A stretch of 64,000 nucleotides of DNA from JABDBE01 sp049585795 (lineage in GTDB: Bacteria; Acidobacteriota; Terriglobia; Terriglobales; Acidobacteriaceae): positions 1 through 64,000 of the forward strand of contig JBAVAQ010000017.1 in NCBI GenBank assembly GCA_049585795.1, written 5' to 3'. The notes under the pieces were generated by a model. That model worked only from the letters and a program-made list of their open reading frames with translations. It made no database searches and had not been told where the DNA came from. Below are positions 50,407 through 59,402 of the stretch, piece by piece. The translations under genes were made by a program, and so were the position numbers. Numbering within the stretch: the first letter of the stretch is position 1; each line of letters begins with the position of its first letter.

Positions 50407-52857
50407 ATGAGGCTCGCCGGCAACTTCTCCGGGATTTCACGCCGTTCGCAGCTTTCGATGATCGCCCTCACCGCGTTCCTGTTTTTGTGTGCTTCCTCGG
50501 CGGCAGCTTCCTCAGCTTACATACGTGCCAACCAGACTGGCTACGAAGCTGGCAATTCTCCTTTTCGCGCTTATCTTATGTCCACAGTCCCGGAGGCCGG
50601 GGCCACGTTCAAGGTTGTTAACTCCGAAGGTCACGTTGTTCATGAGAGTGCAATCGGCGCGCTGCTGGGCACATGGAGTAACAGCACGAAGCTGGTTTAT
50701 AACGTCTACGCTCTCAACTTTTCTGCCCCCGGCGGCGATATTTACACCATCTCCGTGGAGGGTCCAGCGTCGGCGACATCGCCGCAGTTTGCGGTTGATA
50801 TGCCGTCTGTGCTCTATCCCGGTTTGCTTCTCAACACGCTTTGGTTTTACGAGACCGAACGCGATGGGCCGGACTACATCCGTGACGCGCTGCGCACTGC
50901 GCCCGGTCACTTGAACGACAAAAACGCGACCGTCTACGATACTCCGCCGCTGGACAGCAACGACCTGATCACCACAACCGGCACGCCACTGACATCGACG
51001 GGAGAAGTCATTGATGGCGATGGCGGCTGGTGGGATGCAGGCGATTATATGAAGTACGTGGAAACCGTGAGTTATACGACCGCGCTCATGGAGATTGGAG
51101 TTCGCGATTTCCCGAACCAGATGGGACCGAATGCTCCGCAACACCCAGCGGCGCCGCCCGTTTCGGTTTCTTATGCGGGCAATGCATCGGGTGCTCCAGC
51201 ATCGTCTGACTTTTCGGCTGAAGCTAAGTTCGGCGTCGCGTGGCTCATGAAGATGTGGGACGACGACAGCAAAACTCTTTACTACCAAGTGGACAACAGC
51301 CAGGACTGGAAGAATTTTCCGAACCTCGAAACCGAGTACGACATTTGGACGCTGCCACAAGCGGCCGACGACTACAAGCATTGCTCCACGGACTATTTTT
51401 ATATTTGCTACCGGCCGGGATTTATCGCCGCGCCCGCGGGGTCGCTAATCAGTCCGAATCTTGCAGGCCGAATGGCAGCTGCCTTCGCGGAGTATTACCA
51501 GCTTTATCGAACCACGAATCCAACGACGGCGAAGCAAGCATTGCGAAACGCGGAAAACATTTTCGCGCTGGCCAACACTTCCCTGCCGGATCCGGCGAAC
51601 TCCGTAGGCGGTGGCAATTGCCGATCCGACTGCCTGCTGACCATCATGCCCTTCGATGGTTATCCCGAGACGGTATGGGACGACGATATGGAGTTGGGCG
51701 CGACTGAACTTTATTTCGCGCTGGCGGCGGCGGAAGGAAAGCTGCCCTCGGAGTTGCCGGTAACCGATCCCGACAAGTATCTGGCCGAAGCGGCCCACTA
51801 TGCATCGCGCTACATCACCAAGATCTACGACAGCGGCGATGAAGACACGCTCAATCTTTATGACGTCAGCGGGCTGGCTCACTTCGAGCTCTATCGCGCG
51901 CTGGGCATGGCGGGTGACGCGAGTGGGCTGGCGGTCAATCGATCGACCATGCTCAAGGCTCTGAAGAGACAGCTGGGCGTGGCGATTACGCAGTCGGGCA
52001 AAGATGCGTGGGGATTCGGCATTCCCTGGCAATACGGCGACACTACGTCGCATGGAGCGGGTCTGTCGGTGATGGCGAACGAACTGTATTATCTGACGTC
52101 GTCGAACATCTACAAATCCCACGCGCAGAAGTGGCTGGGCAACATCTTGGGCGCTAATTCCTGGGGGTCATCGTTCATCGTGGGCGACGGAACCACGTTT
52201 CCCAACTGCATTCAGCACCAAGTGGCGAATCTCGTCGGTGCGCTTGACGGAACCTCGGGCGGCACGCCGATTCTGTGGGGCGCGGCCTCCGAAGGCCCGG
52301 CCAGCGCAGCGACTTCGGGCCGGCTGCAGGGAATGAAACTGTGTCCAGCAAACGGCGCGGATACGTTCAAAATATTTAACGGCAACGATGGCAAGTACCG
52401 CCGCTCGCAAGTCGCGGTGTACCGGGATAATGTTCAGTCCTACAGCACGACCGAACCTGCGGTTGATCTCACCGCGACGTCGTTTCTGATGTTCTCGTGG
52501 AGAATGGCTGGACGTCCCAGCTTCTGGACCAGCTCAACTGTTTCCGCCCAGCCCCGAAGCATTGATGGTCACCGTGACTCGACCGTCCTCTTGACCGCGA
52601 CCGTGAATAGCACTGGACCTGGCGCGCCCGCTGGAACCGTGCGCTTCTATCTTGACAGCACAAGTGGCCAATCGCTCGGTGAGGCTTCGCTGCATGGCCG
52701 CTCGCAATCTGCTTCGACTGCGACTTTGGGGGTGCGTGCGTCAGATCTTCAGTTCGGGGTCAACCACATCGTCGTCTATTTCTCTGGCGACGAGGACAAC
52801 GATGGACCGTCCACTTCTCTTCCAGTCAGTGTGACCGTTAAAGAAGATCACGAATAA
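50407..52857 (+). CDS. secreted glycoside hydrolase family 9 (endoglucanase-type) with C-terminal Ig domain
   Basis: 816 residues: a signal peptide (MIALTAFLFLCASSAAASS), an N-terminal cellulase Ig-like domain (YIRANQTGYEAG), a GH9 (alpha/alpha)6 catalytic domain and a C-terminal bacterial Ig domain (about 705-816). The nucleophile-activating Asp pair is in WWDAGDY (Asp210, Asp213), and the proton donor is Glu683 in the signature YRDNVQSYSTTEPAVDLTA, where Thr replaces the usual Asn near its end. GH9 enzymes cut beta-1,4-glucans or related polymers. ATG 50407 follows GGAG. A gene of this kind suits a plant-polymer-degrading soil lifestyle. Confidence 0.87.
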   Translation: MRLAGNFSGISRRSQLSMIALTAFLFLCASSAAASSAYIRANQTGYEAGNSPFRAYLMSTVPEAGATFKVVNSEGHVVHESAIGALLGTWSNSTKLVYNVYALNFSAPGGDIYTISVEGPASATSPQFAVDMPSVLYPGLLLNTLWFYETERDGPDYIRDALRTAPGHLNDKNATVYDTPPLDSNDLITTTGTPLTSTGEVIDGDGGWWDAGDYMKYVETVSYTTALMEIGVRDFPNQMGPNAPQHPAAPPVSVSYAGNASGAPASSDFSAEAKFGVAWLMKMWDDDSKTLYYQVDNSQDWKNFPNLETEYDIWTLPQAADDYKHCSTDYFYICYRPGFIAAPAGSLISPNLAGRMAAAFAEYYQLYRTTNPTTAKQALRNAENIFALANTSLPDPANSVGGGNCRSDCLLTIMPFDGYPETVWDDDMELGATELYFALAAAEGKLPSELPVTDPDKYLAEAAHYASRYITKIYDSGDEDTLNLYDVSGLAHFELYRALGMAGDASGLAVNRSTMLKALKRQLGVAITQSGKDAWGFGIPWQYGDTTSHGAGLSVMANELYYLTSSNIYKSHAQKWLGNILGANSWGSSFIVGDGTTFPNCIQHQVANLVGALDGTSGGTPILWGAASEGPASAATSGRLQGMKLCPANGADTFKIFNGNDGKYRRSQVAVYRDNVQSYSTTEPAVDLTATSFLMFSWRMAGRPSFWTSSTVSAQPRSIDGHRDSTVLLTATVNSTGPGAPAGTVRFYLDSTSGQSLGEASLHGRSQSASTATLGVRASDLQFGVNHIVVYFSGDEDNDGPSTSLPVSVTVKEDHE

Positions 52858-52974
52858 CTCTTCGGCATTTGGCGGAAAAGCCCGGAATGCCTCCCATTTT
52901 CGGGTGTATTCTTACGTTACCCGTGGGTTGAACCGACCTTGTCGGTGAGCCTTTTAATCCTGAATGGAACCCCC

Positions 52975-53802
52975 ATGTCAGCCAAAGTTGACCTCTACGA
53001 CAATGCTTATGCCAACTACGAAGCCGACGTGTATCGGCAGATTCGCCTCGAGACTTACGGCGAAGATCTCGGCCAGACCAGTTGGGTAACCACCGAAGAG
53101 TCTGACGAAATACCGCGGACGCTGCGTCTCAAGCCGAGTTCGCATGTGCTCGAAATTGGCAGCGGCTCGGGGCGGTATGCCTTGCACGTGGCCGGAAGCA
53201 CGGGTTGCCGAATCGTCGGTCTCGACCTTAACAGTCCCGGCGTCCATACCGCGAATCAACTTGCGGCGACTCGAAATATGTCGGCTCAAGTGCGCTTCGA
53301 GATTTGCGATGCTTCGAAGAGATTACCCTTCGACGACTCCAACTTCGACGCGGTTTTCTCGAATGATACTTTGTGCCACCTTCCCGGACGCCCGGCCGTT
53401 CTGCGGGAGCTGTTTCGAGTTCTTAGGCCGAGTGGGCGGCTTCTGTTCAGCGATGCTCTCATTATCGGCGGAACGATTTCGCAGCAGGAGATCGCGGCAC
53501 GCAGCTCGATCGGCTTCTACGTCTTTAGTCCGCCGGGAGAGAACGAACGCTTGATCGAGCAGGCTGGCTTTCGCCTGGTGACGGTCTCGGATACGAGCGA
53601 AACTGCAGGCTTGATCGCGAAGCGCTGGCGCGACGCGCGACAGCAGAGAAGTGAGGCCCTGATCGCGATCGAAGGCAAAGCAAATTTTGGAGGACTGCAA
53701 CAGTTTCTGTCCACGGTCCAGACTCTTACCAGCGAGCGGCGGCTGCGGCGATACATTTACGTCGCGGAGAAACCCGGCGAAAGCGCGGCATCGATCGGAT
53801 AA
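52975..53802 (+). CDS. class I SAM-dependent methyltransferase
   Basis: About 275 residues of the Methyltransf_11 type. Motif I is HVLEIGSGSGRYALHVA, the acidic end of strand beta-2 is GLDLN, motif II is LPFDDSNFDAVFSNDTLCH and motif III is LRPSGRLLFSD. The substrate cannot be inferred; the layout resembles small-molecule or sterol/UbiE-like methyltransferases. ATG 52975 is used; the frame is open to 52939 without a better signal. Monocistronic. Confidence 0.85.
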   Translation: MSAKVDLYDNAYANYEADVYRQIRLETYGEDLGQTSWVTTEESDEIPRTLRLKPSSHVLEIGSGSGRYALHVAGSTGCRIVGLDLNSPGVHTANQLAATRNMSAQVRFEICDASKRLPFDDSNFDAVFSNDTLCHLPGRPAVLRELFRVLRPSGRLLFSDALIIGGTISQQEIAARSSIGFYVFSPPGENERLIEQAGFRLVTVSDTSETAGLIAKRWRDARQQRSEALIAIEGKANFGGLQQFLSTVQTLTSERRLRRYIYVAEKPGESAASIG

Positions 53803-54063
53803 AACTTGAAGAGATCCCCCTCGCCCGGTTGCTTGGCTGGTGTCCGGACCACACCCCTTGCATAAATTCTGGTGCAGAAAATACAAAGATCGGTGATTAG
53901 CTTTCAGATAACCGATGCGTTTAGCTGAGATGGCAGGCTAAGTTCAAGAACAAAGTAAAGGGATCGCGGATCTGGTTCCCGATTGGGGATTCTCCGAGGA
54001 AAAGCCCCGCCCAAGCGAAGCTTGGACGGGCCACCCTCAGGAATAGGTGGGCGCGGTAGTCTG

Positions 54064-54280
54064 GGCCACCCGCCTGTCCAATGGTTTCTCGCGCAAGTTG
54101 GAGAACCACGCGGCTGCCACGGCCCTAAACTACTTCGCGTACAATTTTATTAAGATTCACCGTACGCTGCGCACCAGCCCAGCAATGGCCGCTACCGTCA
54201 CAGATCGGCTGTGGAGCCTGGAAGATTTAGTTGCCCCCTTGGAAGCCTATGAGCAACGGAGGGCAGGAAGAGCGGCATGA
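54064..54280 (+). pseudogene. C-terminal fragment of an insertion-sequence transposase
   Basis: The peptide WATRLSNGFSRKLENHAAAT followed by NYFAYNFIKIHRTLRTSPAMAATVTDRLW matches the C-terminal end of transposases with a DDE integrase-like domain. The catalytic part and start are missing: upstream lies only about 240 bp of non-coding DNA with a short hairpin (CCAAGCGAAGCTTGG near 54010). No terminal repeats or target duplication were seen, so this is a decayed remnant. Confidence 0.65.
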
Positions 54281-54284
54281 CAGT

Positions 54285-54491
54285 ATGAATCAGGAGCGAC
54301 AGCCGAGTGAAAAAGACAAGCTAGAGGCCGACGTATATTTTCTCAACAAAAAGGCAAGTCACGCGGTGGAAATGGTCGGCAGCGCGAAAACCAAGAAAGA
54401 TCGGGAGATTGCGCAAACCTTGTTGGATTCCCTTTCCCGCGAGATCATTGATACTGAGGCGCGGATTAAGGCGCTCCCAAATCCAAAGTAG
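54285..54491 (+). CDS. hypothetical small charged helical protein
   Basis: About 68 residues, rich in Lys/Glu and predicted as two helices (EKDKLEADVYFLNKKASHAV; AQTLLDSLSREIIDTEARIK). No family recognised. Starts at 54249 or 54285 are possible; GGAAGAG lies some way upstream. It directly follows the transposase remnant and could have been joined to it by rearrangement. Confidence 0.4.
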   Translation: MNQERQPSEKDKLEADVYFLNKKASHAVEMVGSAKTKKDREIAQTLLDSLSREIIDTEARIKALPNPK

Positions 54492-54576
54492 CCCACTGCG
54501 CGATTTTACTACCATTTGCTTTTTAACGGCACAGAAGCGCAGAATTGTGCTTCCTTCCCCCGGACTCATCAGACAT

Positions 54577-55518
54577 ATGTACTGTCATCGGTGCGGTGCC
54601 GCTGTCGGACAGGACGCCCGGTTTTGTCAATCGTGCGGAAACCCGCGGCCGCCCGTCCAGCCGCCAACTGTTGCCGCGCCAACAGTACCGCAAGCTGTCC
54701 CCAAAGTAGCGCAAGCCGCCGCCAAAGTGCAAAAGCCGTCTCAGATCTTCTGGATCGTCGGCGCGGTGCTTTTGGTTGTCAGCGTAAGTATTCTTGGCAG
54801 GGCGCCGTCGTCGGACAACTCCGGTACCGGGAGGAAAGCAGCATCCTCGTCTCCCGCAGGCCCGAGCGCAAAGGATGCACAGTTCAATGCCCTCAGGCCA
54901 AGTGAACATCTAACTCAAGCGATGGCGGCTCTCAAGCCGGGTGCTACCCCTGACCAGATTGAAGGTGGTCTTCGCCACTTGAATGCGATTCCGCCGTCCG
55001 CTCCTGAAGCTGCGCGGGCAAAAAGCCTAACGGCGAAACTGACAAGAGCGCAGCACTTGGCTGAGGCGCAATTTCTGATTGATTCGGCTTCGGTGGACGA
55101 TTTGAAAGCCAACCTCGACAACCTGGAGAAAGCGAATGACGAAATACAGGCGGTGTTGCAGCAGAACCCGCACGACAAAGACGCGCTAAGGCTGCTGACG
55201 CTTGCTACGAACAAAGGTCGAGAGGCGCTCGGCGGCAGCCAACAGACGCGGGAGGCATTCGCTCAAGACTTGCAGCAGCGGCCGACTTCGACGGGCTATA
55301 ACATCAATGTGTGGGTGCATGGCGAAGGTGCGAACAGCGGGCATGAATTGAATTTGGATTCCGAGATGTTCAAAGACACAGCCAGTCGCGTGCAGTTTAT
55401 CGGTAGCGTTTTGCCCGCGTGGAAGAAGGATTTGTGCAAGGTGGGGTTCCGCCAGGTCAAGCTGTGGCAGGGTGGCACGTTCGAGCTTGGGCAAGATTAT
55501 TCGTTGGGTTGTAATTAG
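54577..55518 (+). CDS. zinc-ribbon membrane protein
   Basis: 313 residues. An N-terminal zinc ribbon with two CxxC pairs (YCHRCG and FCQSCG), a Pro/Ala-rich linker and one membrane helix (IFWIVGAVLLVVSVSILG) are followed by a helical domain and a C-terminal region with WVHGEGANSGHELNLDSEMF and a terminal Cys (SLGCN). The N-terminal zinc-ribbon_2 type occurs in many membrane proteins of unknown role. ATG 54577 begins the ribbon; the frame upstream to 54409 overlaps the preceding gene and lacks sense. Confidence 0.75.
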   Translation: MYCHRCGAAVGQDARFCQSCGNPRPPVQPPTVAAPTVPQAVPKVAQAAAKVQKPSQIFWIVGAVLLVVSVSILGRAPSSDNSGTGRKAASSSPAGPSAKDAQFNALRPSEHLTQAMAALKPGATPDQIEGGLRHLNAIPPSAPEAARAKSLTAKLTRAQHLAEAQFLIDSASVDDLKANLDNLEKANDEIQAVLQQNPHDKDALRLLTLATNKGREALGGSQQTREAFAQDLQQRPTSTGYNINVWVHGEGANSGHELNLDSEMFKDTASRVQFIGSVLPAWKKDLCKVGFRQVKLWQGGTFELGQDYSLGCN

Positions 55519-55611
55519 TGCGGTTTGTCTGGCTTTTTGAAGTTTTCTCTTCGTGGTAAATTCGACGGCAAATTGAAATGGCTTGCGAATTCCTAGCCTG
55601 TAGGGGGCTGG

Positions 55612-56005
55612 CCCGGCCTTTCGCCACACACAAAAGCGGGTGCCCTGCCCTTCTCGCGTTCGTTGCGAGAGGGCGGGGCTTTTTAGCTGACATCGCGGCG
55701 GACTACCGCCGGATACACGTCAAGCTGCTCACGGCATTCTCGCTTCCCACTCTTTCCGCGAAGGGCTCGGAAAGAATGGGGCACCCGCGATTCGATCTTG
55801 GCCGCACGTTCTTCCCCGGTTGCATAGTGCCGGGCCAGTGCCTCGGGTAGAAGTGCAGAGATCCTTCGTTGGCATGCCTTCGCTTTGCGACGGCATGCGC
55901 TTCCTCAGGATGACAGCGGAAAAAGGTGCGCTCCAAAAGCCCCGCCCTCTCGCAACGAACGCGAGAAGGGCAGGGCACCCGGTTTTGTGTGCGGTGAAAG
56001 CCGGG
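55612..56005. repeat. long imperfect inverted repeat (arms of about 72 bp) with loop
   Basis: The arm 55612-55683 and the arm 55935-56005 are complementary over about 71 positions with only a few differences and one indel. Each carries CCCCGCCCTCTCGCAACGAA or its complement and a GGGTGCCCTGCCC block. They flank about 250 bp of non-coding DNA holding a further dispersed repeat. The whole interval 55519-56095 lacks a supported gene and looks like two opposed copies of one dispersed element. Confidence 0.85.
55853..55920 (-). repeat. interrupted copy of the CATCCTGAG/AAGGATCT dispersed repeat
   Basis: Read on the minus strand it begins TGTCATCCTGAGGAAGCGCA and ends AAGGATCTCTGCACT, matching the element at 32099-32134 at both ends but with extra GGCATGC-containing segments in the middle. 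It lies between the arms of the long inverted repeat. Confidence 0.65.
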
Positions 56006-56095
56006 CCTGACGCCGAGCGCATGGCACTTGCGGTTCATTGACGGGCTGGTTGCCGCGTCCGTAAGATGAAGTCCCCGGCAGACGGGCGTTTTCGA

Positions 56096-58804
56096 ATGAC
56101 CGACGAAAGATTGATTGGCCAAACCATTTCGCACTACCGTGTCGTCGAGAAGCTGGGCGGCGGCGGCATGGGTGTGGTTTATAAAGCGGAAGACACGCGG
56201 CTGCATCGCTTCGTTGCGCTCAAGTTTCTTCCGGAGCAGGTAGCGCATGATCCCCAGGCGCTGGCGCGTTTTCAATTCGAGGCCGAGGCTGCGTCGGCGT
56301 TGAACCATCCGAATATTTGTACGGTTTACGACATTGGCGAGCAGGATGGCGAAGCCTTTATCGCCATGGAATTTCTGGACGGGATGCCCTTGATGCACCG
56401 CATTGCCGGGCGTCCGCTGGAAATCGTGCCACTACTCACGCTCGGAATCGAGATTGCCGACGCGCTCGACTCGGCGCATACGCATGGCATCATTCACCGC
56501 GATATCAATCCAGCGAACATTTTTGTAACCAAGCGCGGCCACGCCAAGATTCTGGACTTCGGCCTGGCGAAGCTCACGCTTCGGGAAGAAGCCAGCGTCA
56601 GCGGCAATACTTTTGGAGGGGTGACGCAGTCGCCGGAAGATCTGGCACGCATGGGTTCGGCGCTGGGAACGATTCATTACATGTCACCGGAGCAGGCGTT
56701 GGGACGGCCGCTGGACTGCCGCACCGATCTGTTCTCGTTCGGGATCGTGCTTTATGAGATGGGGACGGGAGTTCTTCCATTCCAGGGACAGACTACGGCT
56801 GCGTTTTTTGACTCGCTGATTCACAGCGCGCCGGAAGGTCCTCTGCGATTTAATCCGGCGACGCCTCAGGAGCTGGAACGCATCGTGACCAAGGCGCTCG
56901 AGAAAGATCCTAAGCTGCGATATCAAACTGCAGCGGAGATGCGCGGCGATTTACAGCGCCTGCGCCGGGAAATGGAGACAGTATCCGCTGTTACCGTGGG
57001 TGCGGCATCAAAGCGGGTGCCGGATTCGAAAGACAGGCTCCGCGCCATGTTCGCGGTGGCTGCCGCTCCTCCGGAGGCTCAACCGAAGCTGAATGTGGCG
57101 AAGTGGGTGACGGTGGGTGTGGTCGCAGTTGCGGCGCTGTTTGCAATCTTCTTTTTTTTAAGATCGCCAGAGTCGCCGCCGGCGGTGATTTCATCACTGC
57201 AGATCACGAATGACGGCACGTCGAAGCGCTCTCTGGTCACAGACGGCGCTCGGCTATATTTTTCCGAGCATCTAAACGGCCACTCAGTCTTAATGCAAGT
57301 TTCGACTTCTGGGGGAGAAACGGCTCCCGTACCTACTTCGCTAGCGAGCGCCGACATCTACGATTTCTATCCAGGCCGTTCTGAACTGCTGGTTGAAGGC
57401 GTGGCGGAGGGTTCGGAGACCGAGTGGCCGGTTTGGGTGCTGCCGGTGCCTGCAGGATCGATCCGGCGGGTAGGAAACATCATGGCCCACGCAGCCACGT
57501 GGGCGCCCGACGGCCAGCACATCGTGTATGCCAGGAATTCAAGTTTATACCGGTGCAATGCGGACGGAAGCGATTCGCGCGAACTCATCACGGTACAGGG
57601 TGTTCCTTTATCGCCCCGATTTTCTCCCGACGGACGCAGTTTGCGCTTCACCATTCGAAACCCCAATCAACGTACTTCGTCCTTGTGGGAGGTTTCAGCC
57701 GACGGCAAAGGTTTGCACCCGCTACTGCCGGACTGGAACCGACCGGCGCAAGAGTCCAGCGGAACCTGGACACCCGACGGAAAGTATTTCCTGTTTGAAT
57801 CGACTCGCGATCACAGTCAGAATATCTGGGCGCTACGAGAGGGTGGGTCATGGTTTCGCAAGACCACCGCTGAACCGACGCAACTGACGGTAGGACCGCT
57901 CATGTTCAGCAATCCAACGCCGAGCGTCGACGGGAAGAAGCTGTTCGTGATCGGGCAGCAGCGCCGGTTCGATTTGATTCGCCTGGATGGCAAGTCGCAG
58001 TTTTCCATCTACATGCCTGGGGTTTCAATGGGGGAAGCCGATATCCAGCGCAACGGCGAGTGGATGACTTACGTGGCGCATCCGGAACTCACGCTATGGC
58101 GGAGCAAACTAGACGGAAGTTCCCGAACCCAACTCACGTATGCGCCGATGCAGGTGCATTCGCCGCGTTGGTCGCCCGACGGAACCCAAATCGCATTTAT
58201 GGCATCGCGTCCGGGGAAGCCGTGGAAGATTTTCGTGATGCCCGCCGAGGGAGGCACGCCAAGGGAAGTGAGCCCGGAGAACCATAACCAAGGCGATCCG
58301 ACGTGGACTCCTGATGGAGATTCGATCGTGTTCGCGGGAATTCCCTGGCTGGAATACGTGACCGCACCCGGCCCCAACATTCACATCGTCAACTTGAAGA
58401 CTTCACAAGTCTCGGATGTGCCCGGGTCGGAAAACCTGTTCAGTCCCCGCGTTTCGCCGGATGGACGGTACGTGGCGGCCCTTTCTGCGGACTCCACCAA
58501 GATGATGCTTTATGACATGGAAAAGAAGAGTTGGTCGCAGCTCGCACAGTCGCTGTTCGCTTTCGAAAACTGGTCGCGTGACGGAAAGCATCTGTATGCC
58601 GAGGATTATTCCGACGACATCGACGACCTGGTGCGCGTGAGCGTGGCCAACGGCAAGGTGGAACACTTATTCAGCCTGAAGGAAATTCCGCGCGGCTTCG
58701 ATCCCTGGGAGTTTTGGGTGGGACTGACGCCCGACGACTCGGCGTTACTCATGCGGGACAGAAGCACGCAAGAGATTTACAGCCTGGATGTGAGGTTTCC
58801 ATAA
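56096..58804 (+). CDS. Ser/Thr protein kinase-like protein with PD40 propeller (kinase 3), altered catalytic loop
   Basis: About 902 residues, closely similar to kinase 2 over the kinase domain (LGGGGMGVVYKAEDTRLHRF; VALKFLPEQV; DFGLAKL). The catalytic loop reads HRDINPANIF, with Asn138 where kinases have the conserved Lys (HRDIKPAN); the codon is AAT at 56507-56509. HRD and DFG are kept. The loop Lys assists phosphate transfer, so activity may be low or lost. A membrane helix (WVTVGVVAVAALFAIFFFL) and a TolB/PD40 propeller follow. ATG 56096 (MTDERLIG) or 56066 may start it. It is preceded by a repeat cluster. Confidence 0.87.
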   Translation: MTDERLIGQTISHYRVVEKLGGGGMGVVYKAEDTRLHRFVALKFLPEQVAHDPQALARFQFEAEAASALNHPNICTVYDIGEQDGEAFIAMEFLDGMPLMHRIAGRPLEIVPLLTLGIEIADALDSAHTHGIIHRDINPANIFVTKRGHAKILDFGLAKLTLREEASVSGNTFGGVTQSPEDLARMGSALGTIHYMSPEQALGRPLDCRTDLFSFGIVLYEMGTGVLPFQGQTTAAFFDSLIHSAPEGPLRFNPATPQELERIVTKALEKDPKLRYQTAAEMRGDLQRLRREMETVSAVTVGAASKRVPDSKDRLRAMFAVAAAPPEAQPKLNVAKWVTVGVVAVAALFAIFFFLRSPESPPAVISSLQITNDGTSKRSLVTDGARLYFSEHLNGHSVLMQVSTSGGETAPVPTSLASADIYDFYPGRSELLVEGVAEGSETEWPVWVLPVPAGSIRRVGNIMAHAATWAPDGQHIVYARNSSLYRCNADGSDSRELITVQGVPLSPRFSPDGRSLRFTIRNPNQRTSSLWEVSADGKGLHPLLPDWNRPAQESSGTWTPDGKYFLFESTRDHSQNIWALREGGSWFRKTTAEPTQLTVGPLMFSNPTPSVDGKKLFVIGQQRRFDLIRLDGKSQFSIYMPGVSMGEADIQRNGEWMTYVAHPELTLWRSKLDGSSRTQLTYAPMQVHSPRWSPDGTQIAFMASRPGKPWKIFVMPAEGGTPREVSPENHNQGDPTWTPDGDSIVFAGIPWLEYVTAPGPNIHIVNLKTSQVSDVPGSENLFSPRVSPDGRYVAALSADSTKMMLYDMEKKSWSQLAQSLFAFENWSRDGKHLYAEDYSDDIDDLVRVSVANGKVEHLFSLKEIPRGFDPWEFWVGLTPDDSALLMRDRSTQEIYSLDVRFP

Positions 58805-58841
58805 CATCCAACGAATGGTCAGCGACTAAGCGCTGAAGTCG

Positions 58842-59294
58842 TCACACCGTGACCGGCTTTTCCACCAAAATCTTCGGCTCGAGTTCAACAGAGCAGGAAA
58901 GCGACCGCGTGACCAAACATGCCTTTTCTGCTTTTTCCAGAAGGCGCTGGGCGCGCTCGCGCTCGGGTTCTGTAAAGATAATTGCCACCGGCTTCAAGCT
59001 GACTTTGGTAAATCGGAAACCGCCAGCTTCTTTTTCAATTACACCGTCAACTGCGACTTCGATTCCCTCGAAATCCAATTTTGATGCGCTGGCTACGGCA
59101 CGGAATGTTGCGACAAAACAACTGGCGACCGCAGTCAAGAGAAAATGTTCGGGCGTCCAGAAGCCAGGCTCGCCACCAAACTCAGGTGGGGCAGAAAAAT
59201 TGATGAGGCGGGGCGCGCCATGCTCCAGTTCGACGAAGCCGTGATCCGGTTGATGCCACTGCGCGCTGGCGTGATAGCTATATTTCGTTTCCAT
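58842..59294 (-). CDS. OsmC/Ohr-family peroxiredoxin-like protein
   Basis: 150 residues with the OsmC fold and both redox cysteines, in AVASCFVATFRAVA and KACLVTRSLSC. Family members reduce organic hydroperoxides in the cytosol using dithiols. AAGGAG precedes ATG 59294 with ideal spacing. The sequence is nearer to general OsmC/YhfA-type proteins than to Ohr, but assignment within the family is uncertain. It is convergent with kinase 3. Confidence 0.85.
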   Translation of the reverse strand: METKYSYHASAQWHQPDHGFVELEHGAPRLINFSAPPEFGGEPGFWTPEHFLLTAVASCFVATFRAVASASKLDFEGIEVAVDGVIEKEAGGFRFTKVSLKPVAIIFTEPERERAQRLLEKAEKACLVTRSLSCSVELEPKILVEKPVTV

Positions 59295-59402
59295 GTTCGT
59301 CTCCTTTTTGTCAGCCTAACAATCTCCAGGCGCGGGGGCTGTGAATGCCGTCACGTCGTCTGGTGATGCAAGTCGAAGGTTGCTTTGCTCAGACGCCGGA
59401 AA

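Noticed and set aside
54000..54300. Intact insertion sequence
   Set aside because: Only the transposase C-terminus is present, and no terminal inverted repeats or target duplication could be found.
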